Of a stretch of 64,000 bases of DNA, positions 52,314-61,071 are shown in pieces. Position 1 is the stretch's first letter. Every line of letters starts with the position of its first letter. The notes below the pieces were generated by a model. It was given only the letters and a program-made list of their open reading frames with translations. It was not told the origin of the DNA and ran no database searches. The stretch lies in the NCBI RefSeq assembly GCF_050410775.1, contig NZ_CP191229.1, one strand, 5' to 3'. The position numbers were made by a program, and so were the translations under genes. The DNA comes from Erwinia sp050410775. Lineage in GTDB: Bacteria > Pseudomonadota > Gammaproteobacteria > Enterobacterales > Enterobacteriaceae.

Positions 52314-54566
52314 ATGGCGCACTCTTTAACGACGAATAGCGGCTTCCGACTCAGATTGCTGGCGGTCATGATCGGGTCTGCAACGGCACTGCCCATGCTG
52401 GCGTCAGCAGCGACCCCTTCTGCCAGTGATACTCATACCGCCTCTACGGCAGGCAACGCCAGCACGACAAACACAGAAGAAGAATCAACCCTTATCGTTG
52501 AAGCGGACGTTGATGATCAATTTACTTCCGGAGGTGACCAGCTGGTGCCAGCCTGGCTGGATGGCCAGGTTGCCAACGGCGGCCGGGTAGGGATGTTAGG
52601 TGAGCAGGATGCGCGTAACGTGCCATTCAACGTCATTGGCTACACCACGAAAATGATTCAGGATCAGCAGGCGATCACCCTGAAAGAAGTGGTGGCAAAC
52701 GATGCCTCCGTGCAAAACGTTCAGGGCTACGGCAACTTCGCTGAAACCTATCGCATCCGCGGCTTCGATCTGGACGGCGACGATATGACATTGGGCGGCC
52801 TGTCGGGCGTTTTACCGCGGCAGGTTGTCTCCACGCAGATGATTGAGCGCGTTGAGGTGTTTAAGGGAGCAAACGCGCTGGTCAACGGATCGGCTTCTTC
52901 CGGCGTAGGTGGCATGATCAACCTGGAGCCTAAGCATGCGGAAGATGCGCCGTTAACTCGTGTGGGCGTGGATTACACCTCCTCCTCTCAGATTGGAACC
53001 ACGCTCGATGCCGGACGGCGTTTCGGTGATAACAATGAGTGGGGCGCCCGCGTTAACCTGTTACATCGTGAAGGCGATTCTGCGGTGGACAATGAAAAAC
53101 GGCGCACGACGCTGGCTTCACTCGGTCTGGATTATCGTGGCGAAAAACTGCGTACCTCACTCGATTTCGGCTATCAGAAGCAAACCTTTCACGGCGGCCG
53201 TCTGGGCGTGAATATCAGCGGCGTGGACTTCATTCCTGAGGTACCGCGCGCCACCAGCAACTATAGTCAGAACTGGGTCTACAGCGACCTGGAGAGCGAA
53301 TTCGGCATGGCGCGCGCGGAGTATGATTTTGCCGAAAACTGGACGGCTTACGGCGCCGTGGGTGGGCAGCATGCGCATGAAACAGGGGCTTACGCTACGC
53401 CAAAACTGATCGCTGAGGATGGTTCTGCCACCCTGGGTCATATGGATACGAATAAAATCGTAGATGCCTTCAGCGGCATGGGTGGCGTGCGCGGCAGGTT
53501 CGACACCGGCGTGGTCAGCCACAGCGTAAACCTGGGCTACGCGGCGCAGACTAAACGTGAAAAGACCGCCTATGGCATGGCGCTCGCCGCCGGTGCCAAA
53601 GCGACCAATATCTATAATCCGACTGCAATCACCCCGCCAGCAAACACCTTCTTTGGTGGCGATCTTGACGATCCCCGCCCGACCAGCCGCATCCGGAGCC
53701 AGGGGATACTGCTGAGCGACACGCTGGGCTTTCTGGACGATAAAGTGCTGCTGACGGTTGGCGCGCGCCATCAGAAAGTGGTGATACGCAACTATGCGTA
53801 CGGGACGGCGGTTGAAGATACGAAAGTTCGCTTCACCGAATCCCGCTGGACGCCGGGCTACGGCCTGGTGATCAAGCCCTGGGAGTCCGTCTCGCTCTAT
53901 GCCAACCATATTGAAGCATTGCAGCCGGGTGAAACGGCGTCAAAAGATGCGGTTAACTTTGGTCAGGTATCCGGGATCGCGCTCTCTAAGCAAAATGAAG
54001 TGGGGATGAAATTTGATTCAGGTCGCGTCGGCGGAACGCTGGCGTTATTTGATATCAAAAAGCCCACCGGCATGATCGATCCACAAACCAGAGTGTTTGG
54101 CATGTATGGCGAGCAGCGTAACCGCGGCGTGGAACTGAACGTCTTTGGCGAACCCGTCTATGGCCTCCGCCTGAACGGTAGCGCCACCTGGCTCGATCCG
54201 AAGATGAGTAAAACCCAGGACGGCAGCAACGATGGCAAAAAAGCCGTTGGCGTGGCGAACTTCTATACCGTGCTGAGCGCCGAATATGACATTAAACCGG
54301 TTGAGGGGCTGACGGCGCTGGCGCGGTTGACTCATTCCGGTTCACAGTATGCTGATGCCGGGAATACAAAAAAACTGGAGAGCTATACCACCATGGATCT
54401 TGGCGTACGCTATCGCATGAGGGTAGAGCAGAACGATCTGACCTGGCGGCTGGCGGTGGAAAATATCACCAACGAGAAATACTGGTCTGGCGTGGAAAGT
54501 AACGGCACTTATATTTACCAGGGCGACCCCCGTAAGCTGAAACTTTCTTTCTCCTATGATTTCTGA
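52314..54566 (+). CDS. TonB-dependent siderophore receptor (FcuA/FhuA-like)
   Basis: A 750-residue outer-membrane receptor from the ATG at 52314 (MAHSLTTNSGFRLR), preceded by AGGGA. Signal peptide to about residue 33, TonB-box-like STLIVEA near residue 57, plug domain with RNVPFNVIGYTTKMIQDQQAITLKEVVANDASVQNVQGYG and the IRGFDLDGDD and IERVEVFKGANALVNG signatures, then a 22-strand barrel ending in the required C-terminal Phe (LSFSYDF). The plug resembles hydroxamate receptors; ferrichrome is a guess. There is no transport ATPase gene nearby. Confidence 0.9.
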   Translation: MAHSLTTNSGFRLRLLAVMIGSATALPMLASAATPSASDTHTASTAGNASTTNTEEESTLIVEADVDDQFTSGGDQLVPAWLDGQVANGGRVGMLGEQDARNVPFNVIGYTTKMIQDQQAITLKEVVANDASVQNVQGYGNFAETYRIRGFDLDGDDMTLGGLSGVLPRQVVSTQMIERVEVFKGANALVNGSASSGVGGMINLEPKHAEDAPLTRVGVDYTSSSQIGTTLDAGRRFGDNNEWGARVNLLHREGDSAVDNEKRRTTLASLGLDYRGEKLRTSLDFGYQKQTFHGGRLGVNISGVDFIPEVPRATSNYSQNWVYSDLESEFGMARAEYDFAENWTAYGAVGGQHAHETGAYATPKLIAEDGSATLGHMDTNKIVDAFSGMGGVRGRFDTGVVSHSVNLGYAAQTKREKTAYGMALAAGAKATNIYNPTAITPPANTFFGGDLDDPRPTSRIRSQGILLSDTLGFLDDKVLLTVGARHQKVVIRNYAYGTAVEDTKVRFTESRWTPGYGLVIKPWESVSLYANHIEALQPGETASKDAVNFGQVSGIALSKQNEVGMKFDSGRVGGTLALFDIKKPTGMIDPQTRVFGMYGEQRNRGVELNVFGEPVYGLRLNGSATWLDPKMSKTQDGSNDGKKAVGVANFYTVLSAEYDIKPVEGLTALARLTHSGSQYADAGNTKKLESYTTMDLGVRYRMRVEQNDLTWRLAVENITNEKYWSGVESNGTYIYQGDPRKLKLSFSYDF

Positions 54567-54953
54567 TTCTGAGACGCTCAGCAGAAAGAACGCAGCCTGA
54601 GGCGTCATGAGCGAAAACGCCAGCATGAAAGCCCGTTCCGCGTTACTAAATGCGGAGCGGGTCACCGCCTCTGCTCATCGCGTTGGCGAAACGGCGTTGT
54701 TCTCTTTTTTTGTTAAACAGGGCGGCAACCGCTGCTTTTGCAGCGCGGGAAGAAAGGGTATTCTCCCGGCGATTGTGGTAGAGTCGGTGGCGTCTGACTG
54801 TGCCTCGCAGGGAGCAAACCAGAGGGCAGACAAAGCATAACTTTCTTCGCTATGCTGGCTGCATTTCAGCGCTCCTTCACGCGTCTCGCCGGGACGATGT
54901 GACCTTCAGGCTTTGGCCTGAACGGCGAATTATTTGCCGGCACATGATGGCCT
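54567..54953. other. Intergenic region after the siderophore receptor
   Basis: 387 bp. It holds three inverted repeats: GACGCTCAG/CTGAGGCGTC around 54573-54606, CCCGTTCCGC (54632-54641) with GCGGAGCGGG (54652-54661), and TTCAGGC-TTTG-GCCTGAA (54905-54922). A 77-residue frame at 54607-54840 crosses the second repeat and was not accepted as a gene. Confidence 0.5.
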
Positions 54954-55097
54954 ATGATGAAAGAAACTCCGCAGTATGATGAAGAGAGAGAGACCCGCTT
55001 CCCGCTTGACGACGCCCAGTTCGCTATAGTGGTACTTGCCGTCACCTCTTTTACTCTTATAATCTTTGTCCTGAGTATCACGCTGTTAATGAGTTGA
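54954..55097 (+). CDS. Hypothetical 47-residue single-span membrane protein
   Basis: Starts MMKETPQYDEERETRF: a charged, acidic 20-residue cytoplasmic-type head followed by one long hydrophobic helix (AIVVLAVTSFTLIIFVLSITLLM) and an immediate stop. Weak ribosome-binding site. It lies 25 nt before a second tiny membrane protein on the same strand. Not recognised. Confidence 0.5.
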   Translation: MMKETPQYDEERETRFPLDDAQFAIVVLAVTSFTLIIFVLSITLLMS

Positions 55098-55122
55098 TAG
55101 TGTAAGAAGGAGAACGGGTAAC

Positions 55123-55290
55123 ATGGATGCAAGGGAAGATAAGCTGCTGGCGCTGATTGGGCTGCTTTCTGCTGGTCTGATTACCATAGTGGTACTCTTT
55201 ACCCTTATCTGGTTTTCTGACGTGCGTAGCGGCGCTGAAAATCCGGTTGATCCTCAATCCTGCTTCAGCAAAAAACCTCATGCTACCTGA
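55123..55290 (+). CDS. Hypothetical 55-residue single-span membrane protein
   Basis: Starts MDAREDKLLALIGLLSAG, with a hydrophobic helix at residues 9-31 and a short polar tail with one Cys. AAGGAG lies 10 nt upstream. The helix DNA shares ATAGTGGTACT and a TTTAC-CTTAT string with the previous small gene, hinting at an old duplication. It ends 13 nt inside the convergent glycosidase-like gene. Confidence 0.55.
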   Translation: MDAREDKLLALIGLLSAGLITIVVLFTLIWFSDVRSGAENPVDPQSCFSKKPHAT

Positions 55291-56450
55291 TCGCCCCCTC
55301 CTGCATTTCTGATTTTGATCTGATGACTGCGAATAGCCAGCACGTAAGGTTCGCAGATCGTCCGGCTGCCGTTGGCATCAGGCAGGCCGAATAATCCGCC
55401 AGGCGCGCGCCTGTCATCAGCCCAGGAAGGGTAGTCAACCGCCGGGTAGATCGAAAGGCCTTCTATCTCTACCCCCCGATCCATCGCAAGGTTGACCTGC
55501 TCCACCACGCTGTTAAGCCAGGGCGCCCGGGCTTCGCCCTCCGCACCCGTTTCAGCAATCAGGAGGGGGCGCTGATAGCGTTGCCATACCTCTTCCAGCA
55601 GACTGGAAAGGGGGCGATAGCCGGGATGATGCGGTAATAGCGTTTCACCATTCGTCAGCCACTGATTATCGGGATAATAGTTGAGTCCGATAATGTCCAG
55701 CAGCGCGGGGTCGCCGCCGAGATCGGGCTGAAGACGGCCGCTCAGCATATCCCACACCTCATACTGGGCCTCATGTTGCAGGCGGGCCTCCTCGCTGGCC
55801 GCAGGGGAGGCATCAGGCGATGCGATATGAACCAGCGGATCGGTCAGCACAAAACGTGCGCCGGGCAGCTCTTCGCGGATGGCGCGCATCGCCGCAACCG
55901 AGGCTCTGACCAGCTGCTGCTTCAGCTCGCCACCCCGACCGGTAACGCCGGGGTTAAACATCGCCACCTCCGCACCAGCCCACGACCAGAAGGAAATCTG
56001 GTTCATCGGCGTGAAAAACGGGGCCATATAGCCTTCATCGCGCATCAGGCAGGCCATGGCGCGGGCAAAAGCGGCAAAGCTGTCAACGAAGCGGGGCTGC
56101 CAGATATCCAGATGCGCGGGCCAGCCAAAATGCGACAGCTCCCAGATCATCTCAATTCCCTGATTCTCCGCCGCGTGCAGCATCGGCATAAACGTTGACC
56201 AGTCATATTCGCCGGGCTTCTCTTCGATAAGATACCAGCGTGCGCCGTCACGGGCCGTCAGTAGCCCTTCGGCCGCCAGACGGGCATAATCCTTATCCAG
56301 CAGCGTATCGTGCCCGCTGCTGACCGTCAGATCCACACGTTTTCCTTCGCCACGACAGGCGGTGGAGCAGGCAAAGCTGCCCTGAAAAAAACTCTTAAAC
56401 AGCTGCGGGTTGTGCCGGGCAGAAGAGGTTTCACGCAGTTCAGTCATCAT
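55278..56450 (-). CDS. GH1-like glycoside hydrolase with Gln at the acid/base position
   Basis: A 390-residue (beta/alpha)8-barrel protein from ATG at 56450, AAGGA 7 nt upstream. It resembles GH1/COG2723 enzymes: FFQGSFACSTACRGEGKRVDL at the start, WELSHFGWPAHLDIWQPRF, LLIAETGAEGEARAPW with the presumed nucleophile Glu300, and SIYPAVDYPSWADDRRAPGGLFGL. The acid/base motif, normally Asn-Glu, reads FFTPMNQIS with Gln151, as in plant myrosinases. No signal peptide, so cytoplasmic. The natural substrate is unknown; it may be inactive on ordinary beta-glucosides. Confidence 0.75.
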   Translation of the reverse strand: MMTELRETSSARHNPQLFKSFFQGSFACSTACRGEGKRVDLTVSSGHDTLLDKDYARLAAEGLLTARDGARWYLIEEKPGEYDWSTFMPMLHAAENQGIEMIWELSHFGWPAHLDIWQPRFVDSFAAFARAMACLMRDEGYMAPFFTPMNQISFWSWAGAEVAMFNPGVTGRGGELKQQLVRASVAAMRAIREELPGARFVLTDPLVHIASPDASPAASEEARLQHEAQYEVWDMLSGRLQPDLGGDPALLDIIGLNYYPDNQWLTNGETLLPHHPGYRPLSSLLEEVWQRYQRPLLIAETGAEGEARAPWLNSVVEQVNLAMDRGVEIEGLSIYPAVDYPSWADDRRAPGGLFGLPDANGSRTICEPYVLAIRSHQIKIRNAGGGDQVA

Positions 56451-56651
56451 CAGGTATTCCTTATTGCATTGACCTGGGGCAGAGCTATGCGCTAAGTCTA
56501 GACCAAATGCCATTATTAAAGGCTATAGTAACGGGCGCGCGGCATAATGTATCCGCCGGGCCGGTCAGTTCCGATCGGGATGCGGTCTGACAGGTAAGCG
56601 CTTACTGGAGAACACAACGCCGCAGGTGCGGTGATAAATGAAGGAGCACGC

Positions 56652-58124
56652 ATGGCCGAAGCTTTTATACCCGATAACGAGGAGAGTCAGAGCGGAGGGA
56701 CGCGCCTTACGCAGGCGATTACCCCTCTGGTTAAGCAACACCCTGAGCTTAGCGGTATTCATTCGCTGGCGGATGGGCTTGATGCCTTTGCGGCCCGTTA
56801 TCTGCTGACGTCAATGGCGGAAAAGACCCTGGATATTCAGTACTACATCTGGCAAAACGATATGTCCGGGCGGCTGCTGTTCAGCGCGCTGTTCGATGCG
56901 GCTGGGCGCGGCGTCAGGGTGCGTCTGCTACTGGATGACAACAACACTATGGGGCTGGATAAAACGCTGGCCCGGCTAAGCAGTCATCCGAATATTGAAG
57001 TGCGGCTTTTTAACCCTTTTTCCTTCCGTACCTTGCGGGCGCTGGGCTACCTGAGCGATTTCGCCCGCCTCAACCGCCGTATGCACAATAAAAGCTTTAC
57101 GGTGGATAAGCAGGTCACCATTGTTGGCGGTCGAAACGTGGGCGATGAGTATTTCGGCGCGGGGGAAGAGCCGCTTTTTTCCGATCTGGACGTGCTCGCT
57201 ATCGGACCGGTGGTGGAAGAAGTGACGAAAGACTTCGATCGTTACTGGCACAGCCGGGCGGTGAAGCCTTTCGGGTCCGTGGTGGAAACGTCCGGGGAGG
57301 CGGACCGGGAAGCCGTAGCGCTCCCCGCAGCCTGGCGCAACGATCCCAAAGTGAAGCGCTACCTGGCGCGTATTGAGGCTGCCTCCTTCAGCACTCAGCT
57401 GGAAAATGGCGATCTTCCGCTGACCTGGGCAAAAACGCGGCTGCTCAGCGACGATCCCCGCAAAGGACTGGGCCGGGCTAAAACCAGTACGCTGCTGCCG
57501 CAGCGGATGCTGGAAGTGATCGGCAGGCCGGAAACGCAGTTTGACATCATTTCCGCCTATTTTGTGCCGACCAGGGCTGGCGTGGCGCAGCTGCTGTCGC
57601 TGGTCAGAAAAGGGGTGAAAATCGCCATACTGACCAATTCTCTGGCGGCCAATGATGTCTCTGTGGTGCATGCTGGCTATGCGAAGTGGCGAAAAAAACT
57701 GCTGCGGCACGGAATATCGCTTTATGAGCTGAAGCCGCATAACGATGCGCATGACGCACCGCACGATCGCGGACTTACCGGCAACTCGGGCTCCAGCCTG
57801 CATGCCAAAACCTTCAGCGTTGATAATAAAAAAGTCTTTATCGGCTCATTTAATTTCGATCCCCGTTCCGCGATGCTGAATACGGAAATGGGCTTTGTCA
57901 TTGAGAGCGAATCGCTGGCCACCACTATCCACCAGCGCTTTGTCGACCGGATGTACGATCACGCCTGGACGCTGCGGCTCGATAAGTGGGGGCGGGTAAA
58001 CTGGGTGGAATATCCCGGCGAGGGAGAGAAAGAGCGGGTACATAAGCATGAGCCCCGTACCCGGTTTATGCAGCGACTGCTGGTGCGCCTGGTCTGGCGT
58101 TTACCTATCGAGTGGCTGCTCTAG
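56652..58124 (+). CDS. clsC: Cardiolipin synthase C
   Basis: A 490-residue phospholipase-D-superfamily enzyme (E. coli ClsC about 473), start ATG at 56652 (MAEAFIPDNEES) with AAGGAG 5 nt upstream. Two HKD motifs: His145-Lys147-Asp152 in RMHNKSFTVDKQ and His384-Lys386-Asp391 in LHAKTFSVDNKK. ClsC in E. coli makes cardiolipin from phosphatidylglycerol and phosphatidylethanolamine with help from YmdB; ymdB is not found next to it here. Its end overlaps convergent opgC by 24 nt. Confidence 0.94.
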   Translation: MAEAFIPDNEESQSGGTRLTQAITPLVKQHPELSGIHSLADGLDAFAARYLLTSMAEKTLDIQYYIWQNDMSGRLLFSALFDAAGRGVRVRLLLDDNNTMGLDKTLARLSSHPNIEVRLFNPFSFRTLRALGYLSDFARLNRRMHNKSFTVDKQVTIVGGRNVGDEYFGAGEEPLFSDLDVLAIGPVVEEVTKDFDRYWHSRAVKPFGSVVETSGEADREAVALPAAWRNDPKVKRYLARIEAASFSTQLENGDLPLTWAKTRLLSDDPRKGLGRAKTSTLLPQRMLEVIGRPETQFDIISAYFVPTRAGVAQLLSLVRKGVKIAILTNSLAANDVSVVHAGYAKWRKKLLRHGISLYELKPHNDAHDAPHDRGLTGNSGSSLHAKTFSVDNKKVFIGSFNFDPRSAMLNTEMGFVIESESLATTIHQRFVDRMYDHAWTLRLDKWGRVNWVEYPGEGEKERVHKHEPRTRFMQRLLVRLVWRLPIEWLL

Positions 58125-59261
58125 TGGTCTGGCAGGTACGCGCTGCGGCTTGCCAGAGAAGAGGAAGCGCAGTACCGGGACCCGTAAATGGATCTCATAA
58201 AGCGCAAACGCAATGCCGAAGACAAACGCCAGACCGATAAAGAAGCCCAGGGTGTTGTTGCCGATCAGGGGGGCGACAAAAATGCCGTACAGCAGCGTTA
58301 GCGGATGGTGCACAAGGTAAATGAAGAGTGAGGCGTTAACCAGATAAACTACCCGGGGCGAATGGGAATTCAGCATGCGGTAGCCGAGCGAGAAGACCAC
58401 ATTTACCATCCACAGCCCCATCATCATAGCGACCACCGCGTCGATCTCATACAGCCAGCCTTCTCCTTTGCTCCAGGCCTGATTGGCAACATAGGCGAAA
58501 AAGGCGAGTGCGGCTGCCACGAAAATCCCCGGCGAGGGTTTAACGAACAGGGTTTTGATGGCCGGATATTTCCATGACATTGCGCCGAGAATAAAGAACG
58601 GCAGGTAGAAGAGCGACTGCATTACCACGAAATTAAACAGGGCAAGGCTCAGAAGATCGGGAGCAAAAATAAAAATCAGCCGGCGAACGGTACCCCAGGC
58701 CAGGCTGCAAAGCAGAATGGCAAGGCTGAGTTTGCCCCAGCCCAGGTCGGAATAGTCTGCTTTTGCCCGTTTGCTGTCGCGCAGCCACTTAAAGAGCCCC
58801 ACGCCAGCGACGGTCAGCACCACCAGCACCAGTAAAAACCAGAGGTGGGAGATCAAATGCCAGGAAAGAATATTAAATTTTTGCGATAAGTTGTAAGCAT
58901 TCCAGTCACCTATTTTCGTCGTCCACTCTTTCAGCATAAAAAATTGCGGCAGGGTAAGCAGCGGCACGGCGGCGAGCATCGGGATGCCGACGCGCTCCAG
59001 ACGGAGCTTAAGCCACTGCTGCGGCCGGTAGCGCAAATAAAGCATATAGGAGAAATAACCGGAAATGACGAAAAAGACCTGCATGCGAAACGCGTGGATA
59101 AATTCATTAAACAGGGTCAGCCATTCAGACGAAACCAGACTATTTACCGACCAGTTCTGTGAAGAATAAATGAGAGAGACGTGAAATGGCACGCCTAACA
59201 GCATCAGCCAGGCTCTGATGGAGTCCAGAAAATATTCTCTTTGCGGTGTGTTTTTACTCAT
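58101..59261 (-). CDS. opgC: Glucan succinyltransferase OpgC
   Basis: A 386-residue integral membrane acyltransferase (E. coli 385) with about ten helices. It adds succinyl groups to osmoregulated periplasmic glucans. REYFLDSIRAWLMLLGVPFHVSLIYSS, FFVISGYFSYMLYLRYR and VNASLFIYLVHHPLTLLYG are typical. Divergent from opgGH, 241 bp apart. Confidence 0.95.
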   Translation of the reverse strand: MSKNTPQREYFLDSIRAWLMLLGVPFHVSLIYSSQNWSVNSLVSSEWLTLFNEFIHAFRMQVFFVISGYFSYMLYLRYRPQQWLKLRLERVGIPMLAAVPLLTLPQFFMLKEWTTKIGDWNAYNLSQKFNILSWHLISHLWFLLVLVVLTVAGVGLFKWLRDSKRAKADYSDLGWGKLSLAILLCSLAWGTVRRLIFIFAPDLLSLALFNFVVMQSLFYLPFFILGAMSWKYPAIKTLFVKPSPGIFVAAALAFFAYVANQAWSKGEGWLYEIDAVVAMMMGLWMVNVVFSLGYRMLNSHSPRVVYLVNASLFIYLVHHPLTLLYGIFVAPLIGNNTLGFFIGLAFVFGIAFALYEIHLRVPVLRFLFSGKPQRVPARPLEQPLDR

Positions 59262-59502
59262 AATACCCTATTAATCAAGTATTTAATTCGCTGACTCGCC
59301 CTGAGCCACGCTCATGCCCGGCGCTTACTTTAAGGGATAATGGACGCGTCGCCAATCGGGCGAATCTGTATCGATTAATCGTGGAAGAACAGGAAGGTAA
59401 TGCCTTCTGAAAAGCGGAACTAAATTGCGGCGCAAGCTGTCAGAAAGCGAAATAATCCATTAAGATAGACGGGATTGATGTAAGCGCACGAAAGGGGGGG
59501 AT

Positions 59503-61071
59503 GTGCTGATTAAAATGAAAAATAAGCCAAAACTGATGAAATTGCATTTATTAGGTGCAACAGTTTTGCTGTCAATGTATGCCAGCGCGGGCTGGGCTTT
59601 CACCATTGACGATGTGGCAAAACAGGCGAAAGATTTGGCCAGTAAAGGCTTTGAAGCACCAAAAAGCAATTTACCGTCCCAGCTGCGCGAAATGAAATAT
59701 GCCGATTATCAACAGATTCAGTTCAATAGTGATAAAGCCTACTGGAGTAAGCTGAAGACCCCATTCAAGCTTGAGTTTTATCATCAGGGAATGTACTTCG
59801 ACACGCCGGTGCAGATTAATGAAGTCACCGCGACAACGGTCCGGCAGATTAAATATTCGCCGGACTATTTTAATTTCGGCAACGTAAAGCACGATCCGGA
59901 AACGGTAAAAAATCTCGGTTTTGCCGGGTTTAAAGTTCTTTATCCGCTGAACAGCAAGCATAAAAAAGATGATGAAATCGCCAGCTTCCTCGGCGCCAGC
60001 TACTTTAGGGTGATCGGCGCAGGGCAGGTTTATGGCCTTTCAGCGCGCGGGCTGGCTATTGATACGGCGCTGCCTTCGGGAGAAGAGTTCCCGCGCTTTA
60101 AAGAGTTCTGGATTGAACGCCCGAAACCGGCGGACAAACATCTGGTGATCTATGCGCTCCTCGACTCTCCCCGGGCGACCGGCGCCTATCGTTTTCTGAT
60201 CGCACCGGGCAAAGAGACCACGGTTGACGTGCAGTCAAAGGTTTATCTGCGCGATAGCGTGGGCAAGCTGGGCGTGGCACCGTTGACCAGCATGTTCCTG
60301 TTTGGGCAGAATCAGCCATCCTCCCAGGTTAACTTCCGGCCGGAGCTGCATGACTCTAACGGGCTGTCGATCCACGCCGGTAACGGCGAATGGATCTGGC
60401 GTCCGCTGAACAATCCGAAGCATCTGGCGGTCAGTACTTTTACCATTGAAAATCCACGCGGCTTTGGCCTGCTGCAGCGCGGTCGTGATTTCAGCCAGTA
60501 TCAGGATCTGGACGATCGTTACGATCTGCGTCCAAGCGGATGGGTTGAACCGCAGGGCGACTGGGGCAAAGGACGCGTCGAGCTGGTTGAAATTCCTACG
60601 GCTGATGAAACCAACGATAATATCGTCGCTTTCTGGACGCCGGAACACTTGCCAGAGCCTGGCAAAGAGATGAACTTCAAATACCGTCTGCACTTTACCC
60701 GCGACGAGAGCCAGCTTCACTCTCCGGATGTGGCCTTCGTGAAGGATACGCTGCGCTCTGCCGGCGACGTGAAGCAGTCTAACCTGGTACGCCAGCCGGA
60801 CGGCACCATCGCCTTTACCGTCGATTTTGCCGGAAAGGAAATGGGCAAGCTGCCACAGGACACGCCGGTAACGTCACAGGTGAGCATCGGCAAGAATGGC
60901 GAGCTGGTGGAAAACAGCGTGCGTTATAATCCGGTCACTCAGGGCTGGCGTCTGGTGATGCGTCTGCGCGTCAAGGACAACAAACAGCCGACAGAAATGC
61001 GTGCGGCACTGGTTAACGGTGACAAAACGCTGACGGAAACCTGGAGCTATCAGTTGCCTGCCAATGAATAA
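59503..61071 (+). CDS. opgG: Glucan biosynthesis protein G
   Basis: A 522-residue periplasmic protein (E. coli 511) for osmoregulated periplasmic glucan synthesis. Signal peptide ends at GWA-FTIDDVAKQAKDL. DKAYWSKLKTPFKLEFYHQGMYFDTPVQINEVTA and GSYF-type AGQVYGLSARGLAIDTALPSGEEFPRFKEFWIERPKP are nearly identical to E. coli. The start is GTG at 59503, right after a G-rich ribosome-binding site (AAAGGGGGGG); ATG at 59515 is an alternative. Overlaps opgH by 8 nt. Confidence 0.96.
   Translation: MLIKMKNKPKLMKLHLLGATVLLSMYASAGWAFTIDDVAKQAKDLASKGFEAPKSNLPSQLREMKYADYQQIQFNSDKAYWSKLKTPFKLEFYHQGMYFDTPVQINEVTATTVRQIKYSPDYFNFGNVKHDPETVKNLGFAGFKVLYPLNSKHKKDDEIASFLGASYFRVIGAGQVYGLSARGLAIDTALPSGEEFPRFKEFWIERPKPADKHLVIYALLDSPRATGAYRFLIAPGKETTVDVQSKVYLRDSVGKLGVAPLTSMFLFGQNQPSSQVNFRPELHDSNGLSIHAGNGEWIWRPLNNPKHLAVSTFTIENPRGFGLLQRGRDFSQYQDLDDRYDLRPSGWVEPQGDWGKGRVELVEIPTADETNDNIVAFWTPEHLPEPGKEMNFKYRLHFTRDESQLHSPDVAFVKDTLRSAGDVKQSNLVRQPDGTIAFTVDFAGKEMGKLPQDTPVTSQVSIGKNGELVENSVRYNPVTQGWRLVMRLRVKDNKQPTEMRAALVNGDKTLTETWSYQLPANE

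Noticed and set aside
54607..54840. 77-codon frame after the siderophore receptor
   Set aside because: It has a fair GAGG before its ATG but crosses a 10-bp inverted repeat and shows no recognisable domain; kept out for lack of support.
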